64,000 nt of DNA, taken from assembly GCF_005239225.2 (NCBI RefSeq), contig NC_133300.1, positions 11,127,875 through 11,191,874 on the forward strand, given 5' to 3'. This DNA comes from Populus alba (taxonomy: Eukaryota; Streptophyta; Magnoliopsida; Malpighiales; Salicaceae). Under the pieces are notes generated by a model. The model saw nothing but the letters and a program-made list of their open reading frames with translations. It was not told the origin of the DNA and did no database searches. Both the position numbers and the translations under genes were made by a program. Shown here piece after piece: positions 23,192 through 35,800 of this stretch. The stretch's first letter is position 1. Every line of letters starts with the position of its first letter.

Positions 23192-25717
23192 ACCCCTTGT
23201 TGCACACAAATTGGGCTCTTCTTGGACCTGAATTAGATGAATTATAGGTTATCCTTCATACTTCTTAAATGTCATAAGCCCCTCTACGTCCATTTTGCTC
23301 CATATGTTCTGAACAAGCTCATTCAATGCTTCTTTGCCCTAGCTCTTGTAATTGGCCCAATTGACACCTTTAATGAGTCGTTGGCATGATTACGCTTAGT
23401 GTTGGGCTGATCCTCATCATCCCTTCTCTCTTCAAAAGGATTCGACCTCGAATCATCACCTATATCAAACAAAGTAAGATCATAAACATTAAAGGTAACA
23501 CTAACACCATACTCACCTGACAAATCAACTTTATAAGCATTGCCATTAATTCTCTCAAGTATCTTAAATGGGCCATCTCCTCATGGTTGTAGCTTAGATT
23601 TCCTATGGGCTAGAAATCTCTCTTTGCGTATATGCACCCAAACCCAATTGTCGGGGCTGAAAGACAACATGTTTGCGTCCCTTATTGGCTTTGGTCGCAT
23701 ATACACGATTCCTCTTTTCAATTTGTTGCCACATACTCTCACGAAGTGTCTTCACCACCTATACTTTACAGTTACCATCAAAACTAATATTTTCATCAAT
23801 AGGCAAAGGAATAAAATCCATGGGAGTTAAAAGGGTCAAATCCATACACAATTTCAAATTCTAAAAATTCAGTAGTATACTACACCCTACGATTGTTTGC
23901 AAACTCTATAAATAACAAATAATCTTCCCAATTCTTTAAGTTCTTTTAAATGACAGCGTGCAAAAGTTGTGTTAAGGTTATATTAATTACTTCAGTTTGT
24001 CCATCTGTTTGGGGGTGACAAATAGTTGAAAAGAACAGTTTAGTACACAATTTGCCCCATAACACTTTCCAAAAATAGCTAAGGAACTTAACATCTCTAT
24101 CAGAAACAATGCTTTTAGGGACCCCGTGAAGTTTTAATATCTCCCTAAAGAACATATCAATAATGTTAGTTGCATCATCGATTTTATGATATGGAATAAA
24201 GTGTGCCATCTTTGAAAACTTATCAACTGCAAAGATTGAATCCTTACCCCATTTTGACCTAGGTAAAACTAAGATGAAGTCCATCGAAATGTCTACACAT
24301 GGTTCCTTAGGTATAAGCAAAAGGGTATAGAAGCCATGTGGTTGAGTCATAGACTTTGCTTTCCTACAAGTTATGCATTTATCACATATGCGTTGTATAT
24401 CTTTTTTTCATTTTAGGCTAATAAAAATGCGCATGCAACACATCCAAAGGCTTAACAACACTAAAATGCCCCATCAACCTGCCATCATGTGCTTCACGTA
24501 TAAGCAATTCATGCATAGAACTTAATGGAACATATAAATGACTCTTTTTAAACAAATATCCACCAAGTCTATAAAACTTCCCAAAAGCTGAAGTTTTGCA
24601 AGCATTGTAAACATTAGCAAAATCACCATCATCTTTATACAATTCTTTTATGTGTTCAAATCCTGGAAATCTAGCATCCAAAACAGATAAAAGAACATAC
24701 TTGCACAAAAGTGCATCAGCAAAAATGTTTTCTTTTCCTTGTTTATACTTCACATACGGAAAGATTTCAATAAATTCAACCCATTTGGCATGTTTCCTAC
24801 TCAACTTACCTTGCCCTTTCAACTGCTTTAATGTTTCATGATTAGAATGTATCACAAACTCTTTAGGCCTAGGTAATGTTGTCACATCTCTAAAGTTCTT
24901 ACCAAGGCATAGAGCTCTTTCTTATATGTAGGGTAATTCAAGGCTACCCCGTTAAGTTTTTCACTGAAATACCCAATGGGCCTCCTATCTTACATTAATA
25001 CAACTCATATACCAATACCTGACGCATCACATTCAACTTCAAAAGCTCTCGTAAAGTCTGACAAACCTAAAACAGGTATCGAACAAAGTTTATCTCTCAA
25101 TAAATTAAAAACCTTATCATTCCATTTAAATCCAACGAACTTTTTTCACAATTTCAGTTAAAGTTGCAGTAATAGTACTAAAATCCTTCACAAACCTTCT
25201 ATAAAAACTAGCAAGTCCATAAAAACTCCTTACCTCAGTTACCGATTTTGGTGTAGGTTAATCTTGGATGGCCTTAACTTTCTCCTCATCCATCTTGATA
25301 CCCTGCGTAGTTACGACATAGCCAAAAAACATAATTTTCTCCATGAAAAAGGTATGCTTCTTAAGATTAGTATACAATTGCTCACTTCGCAATACATTAC
25401 GTGCATTATACAAATGATCAAGATGTTCATTTAAGTTCTTGCTATAGATCAAAATGTTATCAAAATACACAACAACAAACTTCCCTATAAACGCACACAA
25501 TACATTATTCATTAAACGCATAAATGTACTAGGGAATCTTGATCAAAATATTTTTAGGGAATACATTATCAAACTCCTACAACAAAGAAACAACCAACTA
25601 GGAATAGAAGAATTGAGTTCGTTAATGTTAAAATAAGCCTCCTTATACACAAGAAATATTATCGGTTTGTTAGTGAAAAACACGATTATGATTTGAGCTT
25701 CTTTTGCATAAAAATTA
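23192..25717 (-). pseudogene. Element B pol: partial RT, RNase H, integrase
   Basis: From right to left: a protease-RT spacer (25535-25717), an RT fragment with [15 protein letters not shown] (25258-25521; YFDN instead of YFDD) and a thumb fragment. RNase H and zinc finger follow at 24418-24885 ([43 protein letters not shown]), then the integrase core at 23946-24350 ([14 protein letters not shown], [29 protein letters not shown]). The tail is at 23323-23523 (FNVYDLTLFD, ITRARAKKH). A large part of RT is deleted at about 25535. The HPQTDGQ Gln is intact here (24009-24011), unlike in the related copies. Several frameshifts. Confidence 0.82.
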
Positions 25718-25722
25718 GGTTG

Positions 25723-27045
25723 TGATGCAAACCTCGTGATCACGTAGTCGCGCAACCCACAATCAAGATTGAGATCTGATCCCGGAAAGCCAAAATAGGT
25801 CTGATACGAGTGTGACACAATGGGAACCTGCCCCAAGGCACCTTTTTTTTTTTATTGGTAAGCTGACTTATGTATTAAAAGAAAATGATACAAAGAATAT
25901 AAAGAGCATACCCAAGATATACAATGTGAATAGAAACGAAAACCAACAAATGGCTACAGGCTAGCCACATAACAAAACAAAAACTTAGACCAACTAGATA
26001 TGCTAGAGGTACAAAAACAACCAGCTAAACATCAAATTAAGAGTCCATGTTATTGACCCTCCAAAGTCTTTGAATCCTTATGTTTTCATCTGTTTGTTGA
26101 ACATTCCTCATCAAAACAAGCTTATCGCGAATGATACATTCGATTTGATCAAAAACCAAATTCAAAGTTTTAGACACATCTGCAAAGATCCTTGCATTCC
26201 GTTCTTGCTAGATACAATACACTATAGCTGCGAAACCCAGTTTACAAGAAACGTTGACGAAACTTTTGCCATGCCAAGTGACAGTGGCCAATTGAATCCA
26301 TTCATTCAAGCTTTTTGTCATTCTTGGAATGTCGCATCTATCACAAACATTCCACCATAATGCTTTCGTATAGGAGCATTCAAAGAACAAGTGGTTGTGA
26401 TCTTCATTATTGCGGAGACAAAGTGAGCACCTATTAGGACCATGTATACCAAACCGATGAAGTCTATCCTGCGTTGAGCTGCCCCAAGGCACCAACACTA
26501 TTGGAATGAGTATAATGATGCTACAAAGCCAATTAATCTTTGATAAGACAGATTCAGTTCGTTCAAGAACTAAAGAATGCAAGAATCACTCTCACACGTT
26601 AAAACTGAAATATTCAGAATAATAATCATCAAAGCTGCCGAAATTTTGGCTTACATGAGTTTAAATAGTTCTTGAAAGATTAACCCTAATGGACCCCTTA
26701 TGTAGACTTATATGAGGTCCACTCAAAACTGCCTCAATACCCTAAACTGAAAATCCCATAACTTAATCCAAACAAGCCTTGGATCTTAGTTGAAAACAAA
26801 GTATTAATTAAGCCCAAACAAGCCGTAGGTTGTAGCTATCAAAGTAAAAATAAAGCCTCTAATATTAAATCCTTGTTCTGCCATGAGAAGAAGAGAATGA
26901 AGTAAAATATTACAGAACTGATTCAAGGCTTATTTATAGCCTTCCATGCAGCCCTTTAATCCTAGAAACAAAAGGAAAAGGTAGCACCCATGTTGTTTCC
27001 AAGTTGTAGTAGGATTCTTTTGTTTCCTTTGTTGTCCTCACTTCA
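25723..27045 (-). repeat. 3' LTR (type A2) of element D, split by a LINE
   Basis: The LTR end (..GGTTTGCATCA on the minus strand) is at 25723. The start is placed at 27045 (TGAAGTGAGGACAAC), directly after the pol stop, and is less certain. Its R-U5 half matches the tandem-array LTR, but the U3 half (about 26790-27045) is unrelated to it. Interrupted at 25843-26478 by a LINE. Confidence 0.75.
25843..26478 (-). mobile_element. 5'-truncated LINE with 15-bp TSD
   Basis: A T run at 25843-25853 is the poly(A) tail of a minus-strand LINE. CTGCCCCAAGGCACC flanks both ends (25828-25842 and 26479-26493), a perfect 15-bp duplication. The minus frame encodes the RT-associated zinc-binding domain (zf-RVT) at the end of plant LINE ORF2: RLHRFGIHGPNRCSLCLRN, then HNHLFFECSYTKALWWNVC. 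Only about 0.6 kb of the 3' end was copied. It is open in frame with the LTR ORF upstream, giving a 124-residue chimeric frame (26208-26582). Confidence 0.9.
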
Positions 27046-28656
27046 TGGCCCAAATAAAGTTGTATTGGACCCCTCTTGCACATGGATAAGATGTACTAGG
27101 GTCTCCTCTTGATACTCTAATGGACCTTCCAATTGTGACTTGGTGGAAACCTTCAAAACCAATACATTCAATGCCTCTTTCAATGTCTTTGTCTTGGACC
27201 AAGTTATTGGACCATTTGGAACATGTAATGGGTCCTTGCTGGTGTCCCTGGGTTGGTCCCAATCATCCTCTCTATCCTCGAAAGGATTCAACCTCAAATC
27301 AAAATCTGTGTCAAACAACGTAAGATCAACAACATTAAAAGTAGCACTAACACTATACTCACGTGGAAGGTCAATTTTGTATGCGTTGTCATTGATTCTC
27401 TCTAAAACCTGAAATGGACCATCACCACAAGGCTGTAATTTTGATTTCTTTTGGTTAGGAAATCGTTCCTTACTCATATGCACGCAAACCCAATCACCAG
27501 GTTGGAAAACAACCAGTTTACGTCCCTTATTTGCTTTAGAAGCGTAAATTATGTTCTTTTTCTCTATTTATAGTCGAACTCCTTCATGGAGTTCTCTCAC
27601 CATCTTTGCCTTCTTTTCACCATCTAAACTTACCTTTTCTTCAAAAGGTAAAGGAATTAAGTCCATAGGAGTTAATGGATTAAAACCATAAACAATTTCA
27701 AAAGGAGAAAAACCAGTGGTCGAATGCATAGTTCTATTATAAGCAAACTCAACAAAAGGCAAACATTCTTCCCAACTTTTCAAATTCTTTTGAATTACAA
27801 CAGATAAAAGTTGGGATAATGTTCTATTCACAACCTCAGTTTGTTCATCTGTTTAAGGATGGCATGTTGTCGAAAATAAGAGTTTAGTTCCCAACTTTCC
27901 CCATAAGGTCTTCCAGACGTAGCTAAGGAACTTAACATCACGATCTGACACTATACTCTTAGGAATGCCATGCAAGCGTACAATATCTCTAAAGAACAAG
28001 TCTGCGATATGAGTTGCATCATCTGTTTTATGGCATGCAATGAAATGCGCCATTTTAGAAAACCTATCAACCACAACAAAAATAGAGTCTCTACCTTTAT
28101 TTGACCTAGGTAAATCTAAAACAAAGTCCATAGAGATATCTACCCAAGGTTCATTAGGCACAGGTAATGGTGTATATAGTCCATGCGGTTGTACTCTAAT
28201 TTTGCCTTTCTACAAGCGATGCACTGTTCACAAATTCGTTGCACATCTCTTTTCATCTTTGGCCAATAGAAATGCTCATGCAATACATCCAAGGTTTTTG
28301 CGACCCTAAAGTGACCCATTAAACCACCCCTATGTGCTTCACGAGCAAGCAATTCATGCAAAAAACTAGCAGGAACACACAATCTATTCTCTTTGAACAA
28401 GTAATCATCCATGAAATAAAACTTACTGAAAGCCGAATGTCCACATACATTATAAATCTCGACAAAGTCAAAATCATTATCATACAATTCCTTCACATAT
28501 TCAGAACCTAACAATCTAGTATTCATGGTGTGTAAAAGAACATACTTGAATGAAAGTGCATCAGCTACGATGTTCTCCTTGCTTTGCTTATACTTGATTA
28601 CGTAAGGAAAGGTTTTAATGAATTCAACCCATTTTGCATGCCTCCTATTCAACTTC
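27046..28656 (-). pseudogene. Element D integrase and pol C-terminus
   Basis: Minus-strand segments: RNase H end and zinc finger (28140-28660: [48 protein letters not shown]), integrase core (27853-28161: [31 protein letters not shown] then TAA), and core end plus C-terminal domain (27568-27831; 27043-27483: HMSKERFPNQKKSKLQP, GPFQVLERINDNAYKIDLP, ATFNVVDLTLFD). The stop at 27853-27855 replaces Gln of HPQTDGQ. Frameshifts separate the pieces. Upstream, the element is interrupted by a solo LTR. Confidence 0.85.
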
Positions 28657-29598
28657 TGATACGGTTCAGCCCTCTGATACAACCCAAGTAAGGTCAAATT
28701 CAGATTTTGGCGTAAAAAGCACAACAATCCAAGTTTACGGCAATAGTCATAATTCTTAATCCAACCGTTGGATCGGGCTAATACTTTATGTGGACTCTCC
28801 AAACATGTTTTGCTACCTTGGGTTAAAACTTCAGGTCAATCGTAGTTCGGGAAGTAACCGCAATACTGGTCACCGAGGCTGTTCGAATTTCGTTATTTAC
28901 TTCCATTCGACTTGTGGGCTTCCTATTTGGTTAGGATTCTTTTCGTACAAGGATGTGGCAGCTGGTTTTAGGAATTTCCTAGTTCCACAAGGGTCTTTAA
29001 TAAGCTGCAATATAATCTACAAGTGTGGAAATGATTCATTAATGTTTTAGAATCCTTTTCATATAAGGATTCCTTATTTATCCTAGCTATACAAGGAAAG
29101 AAGGGCTGGTGGTATTTAATGACAGATTAGTTATTTTTATTATTTTCTTTAATGTTTGGGCTTCATTAAATTTTTTTTTGAGCTAGGGTCCAAGGCTTGT
29201 TTGGATCAGGTTATGGACTTTTTAGTTTAGGGTTTTAGGCTAGTTTTGAGTGGAACTCATATAAGTCCACATAAGGGGTCCATTAGGGTTAATTTTTCAA
29301 GAACTATTTAAACTCATGTAAGCCAAAATTTCGGCAGCTTTGATGATTATTATTTTGAAATTTTCAGTGTTAACGTGTGAGAGTGATTCTTGCATTCTTT
29401 AGTTCTTGAACGAATTGAATCTGACTTATCAAAGATTAACTGGCTACGTGACGTCATTCTACTCATTCCAATAGTGTTGGTGCCTTGGGGCAGGTTTCCT
29501 TTGTGTCACACTCCTATCAGACCTATTTCGGGTTTTCGGGATCAGATCTCAATCTTGATTGTGGGTTGCGTGACCACGTGATCACGAGGTTTGCATCA
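28657..29598 (+). mobile_element. Solo LTR (type A1) nested in element D
   Basis: TGATACGGTTCAG..GTTTGCATCA, 942 bp, with exact 5-bp duplications ACTTC at 28652-28656 and 29599-29603. It lies on the strand opposite to the host RNase H sequence, which continues on both sides. Confidence 0.93.
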
Positions 29599-29885
29599 AC
29601 TTCCCTTGTCCTTTCAGATGTTTCAAGGACTCATGATCCAAATGGATTACAAACTCTTTTGGCCACAAGTAATGCTACCATGTCTCAAGTGTTCTACCAC
29701 TACATAGAGTTCTTGTCAATCCGAAGTGGGATAGTTCAAGGTCGCTCCACTTAACTTAACTTAAATACGAATAGGTCTCCGACTCTGCCAAAACACACCT
29801 ATCCTATTCCAACACACCTTAATTTCTATTTCAAATGTTTTCATAAAGTCAGGTCAAAGAGAACACAATAATTTGTCTTCAAAAG
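29599..29885 (-). pseudogene. Element D RNase H fragment
   Basis: Matches the 44050-44335 region of element F (RNase H and RT thumb), with many small insertions relative to it. It stops where the tandem LTR array begins. The unusual density of single-base insertions suggests local base-calling error as well as decay. Confidence 0.7.
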
Positions 29886-32800
29886 AGGCTGTACGGATTT
29901 TGTTATTTACTTCCATTTGACTTGTGACTTCCTATTGTTAGGATTCTTTTCCTTCCAGGATGTGGAGCTGGTTTTGGGGAATTTCTTACTAGTTCCACAA
30001 GGATTCTTTTCCAATGAGTTGCCTCTTAATATATCTAATCTCCTAGTGTGGCAAGGATTCATTAATGTTTCAGAAAAAGGCACCTTTTCTTATTAAGGCA
30101 TTCCTTATTCATCCTAGCGACACAAGGCATACGAAAGAAGCTCACGCTGGTGGTATTTAATGACAAGTTACTTATTTTTATCAAAAATACAAAAAACCAC
30201 CCAAACTTTTCTTTCACCCCACACACATGTTTGACTTAAACGCACAAATAATAGTTTTTGTTTTCAGCTAGGATCCAAGGCTTGATATTGGATCATTCAT
30301 TATGCGGCCTTTAGTTTAAATGGGAGTTTTGGGCCAGTTTCATGAAATTTTGTGGTACCTCATATTCAAGTCCACATAAGAGGTCCATTTGAGGGTTAAT
30401 TTTCTCAAGTGGAACTCATATTAAACTCATGTAAGCCACAATTTCGGCAGCTTTGGATGATTTATTATTCTGAGTTTTCCACAACAACACACCCATACCT
30501 CCATGTTTTTTTTTGGCAATGTGTGAGAGTGATTCTCGCACATTCTTCAGTTCTTTGAACGAACTGAATCTGACTTATCGAAGATTAACTGCTTCTATAG
30601 GCTGTGGCGTTAGATTCTACTCATTCCAATAGTGGAATTGTGCCTTGGGGCAGGTTTTCCAATTGTGTCGCACTCATATCAGACCTATTTCGGCTTTCCG
30701 GGATCAAGATCTTAGTATTAAAGTAAGCAATAAAATCTTGATTGTGGGTAAGAAAAATGCGTCTGACCACGTGATCACGAGGTTCGCATCAGTTGTATCA
30801 AATTGATACGGTTCAGCCCTGTGATACGACCCAAGTAAGGTCAGATTCGGATTTTGGCGTAAAAAGCGCAACAGTCCAGGTTTACGCAACAGTCATAATT
30901 CTCAAATCGACAGTTGGATCGGGCTAGTATTTTATGTGGACTCTCCAGACATATCTTACTTACCTTGGTGTTAAAATTGCAGGTCAATCGGAGTTCGGGA
31001 AGGCACCCCAATACTGTCAACAGAGGCTGTACGGATTTTGTTATTTACTTCCATTTGACTTGTGGACTTCCTATTTGATTAGGATTCTTTTCCTCCAAGG
31101 ATGTGGGAGCTGTTTTGGGAATTTCCTAGTTCCACAAAGGATTCTTTTTTCCAATGAGTTGCAATATAATCTCCTAGTGTGTGCAAGGATTCATTAATGC
31201 TTTCAGAATCCTTTTCTTATAAGGATTCCTTATTCATCCTAGCGACACAAGGAAAGAAGGCTGGTGGTATTAAATGAACAAGTTACTTATTTTTATTATT
31301 TTCTTTCATGTTTGGGCTTAATTAATAAGTTTGTTTTTCAGCTAGGATCCAAGCTTGTTTGGATCAGGTTATGGGCCTTTTAGTTTAGGGTTTTGGGCCA
31401 GTTTTTGAGTGGACCTCATATAAGTCCACATAAAGAGGTCCATTAGGGTTAATTTTTCAAGAACTATTTAAAACTCATGTAAGCCACAATTTCGGCAGCT
31501 TTGATGATTATTATTCTGAGTTTTCCCAGTTTTAATGTGTGAGAGTGATTCTTGCATTCTTCAGTTGCGTTGAACGGAACTGAATCTGACTTATCGAAGA
31601 TTAACTGGCTTCGTGGCGTCATTCTACTCATTCCAATAGTGTTGGTGCCTTGGGGCAGGTTTCCATTGTGTCGCACTCATATCAGACCCTATTTCGGCTT
31701 TCCGGGATCAGATCTCAATCTTGATTGTGGGTTGCGTGACCAACGTGATCACGAGGTTCCGCATCAGTTTGGTTATCACAAATGATACGGTTCAGCCCTG
31801 TGATACGACCCAAGTAAGGTCAGATTCGGATTTTGGCGTAAAAAGGCGCAAACAGTCCAGGTTTACGGCAACAGTCATAATTCTCAATCCGACAGTTGGA
31901 TCGGGCTAGTATTTTATGTGGACTCTCCAGACATATCTTACTACCTTGGTGTTAAAATTGCAGTCAATCGGAGTTCGGGAAGGCACCCCAATACTGGTCA
32001 ACAGAGGCTGTACGGATTTTGTTATTTACTTCCATTTGACTTGTGGACTTCCTATTTGATTAGGATTCTTTTCCTCCAAGGATGTGGGAGCTGGTTTTGG
32101 GAATTTCCTAGTTCCACAAGGATTCTTTTCCAATGAGTTGCAATATTAATCTCCTAGTGTGGCAAGGATTCATTAATGTTTCAGAATCCTTTTCTTATAA
32201 GGATTTCCTTATTCATCCTAGCGACACAAGGAAAGAAGGGCTGGTGGTATTTAATGAACAGTTACTTATTTTATTATTTTCTTTCATGTTTGGGCTTAAT
32301 TTAATAGTTTGTTTTCAGCTAGGATCCAAGGCTTGTTTGGATCAGGTATGGGCCTTTTTTAGTTTAGGGTTTTGGGCCAGTTTTGAGTGGACCTCATATA
32401 AGTCCACATAAGAGGTCCATTAGGGTTAATTTTTCAAGAACTATTTAAACTCATGTAAGCCACAATTTCGGCAGCTTTGATGATTATTATTCTGAGTTTT
32501 CCAGTTTTAATGTGTGAGAGTGATTCTTGCATTCTTCAGTTCTTGAACGAACTGAATCTGACTTATCGAAGATTAACTGGCTTCGTGGCGTCATTCTACT
32601 CATTCCAATAGTGTTGGTGCCTTGGGGCAGGTTTCCATTGTGTCGCACTCATATCAGACCTATTTCGGCTTTCCGGGATCAGATCTCAATCTTGATTGTG
32701 GGTTGCGTGACCACGTGATCACGAGGTTCGCATCAGTTGGTATCAAATGATACGGTTCAGCCCTGTGATACGACCCAAGTAAGGTCAGATTCGGATTTTG

Positions 32801-35800
32801 GCGTAAAAAGCGCAACAGTCCAGGTTTACGGCAAACAGTCATAATTCTCAATCCGACAGTTGGATCGGGCTAGTATTTTATGTGGACTCTCCAGACATAT
32901 CTTACTACCTTGGGTTAAAATTGCAGGTCAATCGGAGTTCGGGAAGGCACCCCAATACTGGTCAACAGAGGCTGTACGGATTTTGTTATTTACTTCCATT
33001 TGACTTGTGGACTTCCTATTTGATTAGGATTCTTTTCCTCCAAGGATGTGGGAGCTGGTTTTGGGAATTTCCTAGTTCCACAAGGATTCTTTTCCAATGA
33101 GTTGCAATATAATCTCCTAGTGTGGCAAGGATTCATTAATGTTTCAGAATCCTTTTCTTATAAGGATTCCTTATTCATCCTAGCGACACAAGGAAAGAAG
33201 GGCTGGTGGTATTTAATGACAAGTTACTTATTTTTATTATTTTCTTTCATGTTTGGGCTTAATTAATAGTTTGTTTTCAGCTAGGATCCAAGGCTTGTTT
33301 TGGATCAGGTTATGGGCCTTTTTAGTTTAGGGTTTTGGGCCAGTTTTGAGTGGACCTCATATAAGTCCACATAAGAGGTCCATTAGGGTTAATTTTTTCA
33401 AGAACTATTTAAACTCATGTAAGCCACAATTTCGGCAGCTTTGATGATTATTATTCTGAGTTTTCCAGTTTTAATGTGTGAGAGTGATTCTTGCATTCTT
33501 CAGTTCTTGAACGAACTGAATCTGACTTATCGAAGATTAACTGGCTTCGTGGCGTCATTCTACTCATTCCAATAGTGTTGGTGCCTTGGGGCAGGTTTCC
33601 ATTGTGTCGCACTCATATCAGACCTATTTCGGCTTTCCGGGATCAGATCTCAATCTTGATTGTGGGTTGCGTGACCACGTGATCACGAGGTTCGCATCAG
33701 TTGGTATCAAATGATACGGTTCAGCCCTGTGATACGACCCAAGTAAGGTCAGATTCGGATTTTGGCGTAAAAAAGCGCAACAGTCCAGGTTTACGGCAAC
33801 AGTCATAATTCTCAATCCGACAGTTGGATCGGGCTAGTATTTTATGTGGACTCTCCAGACATATCTTACTACCTTGGGTTAAAATTGCAGGTCAATCGGA
33901 GTTCGGGAAGGCACCCCAATACTGGTCAACAGAGGCTGTACGGATTTTGTTATTTACTTCCATTTGACTTGTGGACTTCCTATTTGATTAGGATTCTTTT
34001 CCTCCAAGGATGTGGGAGCTGGTTTTGGGAATTTCCTAGTTCCACAAGGATTCTTTTCCAATGAGTTGCAATATAATCTCCTAGTGTGGCAAGGATTCAT
34101 TAATGTTTCAGAATCCTTTTCTTATAAGGATTCCTTATTCATCCTAGCGACACAAGGAAAGAAGGGCTGGTGGTATTTAATGACAAGTTACTTATTTTTA
34201 TTATTTTCTTTCATGTTTGGGCTTAATTAATAGTTTGTTTTCAGCTAGGATCCAAGGCTTGTTTGGATCAGGTTATGGGCCTTTTTAGTTTAGGGTTTTG
34301 GGCCAGTTTTGAGTGGACCTCATATAAGTCCACATAAGAGGTCCATTAGGGTTAATTTTTCAAGAACTATTTAAACTCATGTAAGCCACAATTTCGGCAG
34401 CTTTGATGATTATTATTCTGAGTTTTCCAGTTTTAATGTGTGAGAGTGATTCTTGCATTCTTCAGTTCTTGAACGAACTGAATCTGACTTATCGAAGATT
34501 AACTGGCTTCGTGGCGTCATTCTACTCATTCCAATAGTGTTGGTGCCTTGGGGCAGGTTTCCATTGTGTCGCACTCATATCAGACCTATTTCGGCTTTCC
34601 GGGATCAGATCTCAATCTTGATTGTGGGTTGCGTGACCACGTGATCACGAGGTTCGCATCAGTTGGTATCAAATGATACGGTTCAGCCCTGTGATACGAC
34701 CCAAGTAAGGTCAGATTCGGATTTTGGCGTAAAAAGCGCAACAGTCCAGGTTTACGGCAACAGTCATAATTCTCAATCCGACAGTTGGATCGGGCTAGTA
34801 TTTTATGTGGACTCTCCAGACATATCTTACTACCTTGGGTTAAAATTGCAGGTCAATCGGAGTTCGGGAAGGCACCCCAATACTGGTCAACAGAGGCTGT
34901 ACGGATTTTGTTATTTACTTCCATTTGACTTGTGGACTTCCTATTTGATTAGGATTCTTTTCCTCCAAGGATGTGGGAGCTGGTTTTGGGAATTTCCTAG
35001 TTCCACAAGGATTCTTTTCCAATGAGTTGCAATATAATCTCCTAGTGTGGCAAGGATTCATTAATGTTTCAGAATCCTTTTCTTATAAGGATTCCTTATT
35101 CATCCTAGCGACACAAGGAAAGAAGGGCTGGTGGTATTTAATGACAAGTTACTTATTTTTATTATTTTCTTTTCATGTTTGGGCTTAATTAATAGTTTGT
35201 TTTCAGCTAGGATCCAAGGCTTGTTTGGATCAGGTTATGGGCTTTTTAGTTTAGGGTTTTGGGCCAGTTTTGAGTGGACCTCATATAAGTCCACATAAGA
35301 GGTCCATTAGGGTTAATTTTTCAAGAACTATTTAAACTCATGTAAGCCACAATTTCGGCAGCTTTGATGATTATTATTCTGAGTTTTCCAGTTTTAATGT
35401 GTGAGAGTGATTCTTGCATTCTTCAGTTCTTGAACGAACTGAATCTGACTTATCGAAGATTAACTGGCTTCGTGGCGTCATTCTACTCATTCCAATAGTG
35501 TTGGTGCCTTGGGGCAGGTTTCCATTGTGTCGCACTCATATCAGACCTATTTCGGCTTTCCGGGATCAGATCTCAATCTTGATTGTGGGTTGCGTGACCA
35601 CGTGATCACGAGGTTCGCATCAGTTGGTATCAAATGATACGGTTCAGCCCTGTGATACGACCCAAGTAAGGTCAGATTCGGATTTTGGCGTAAAAAGCGC
35701 AACAGTCCAGGTTTACGGCAACAGTCATAATTCTCAATCCGACAGTTGGATCGGGCTAGTATTTTATGTGGACTCTCCAGACATATCTTACTACCTTGGG

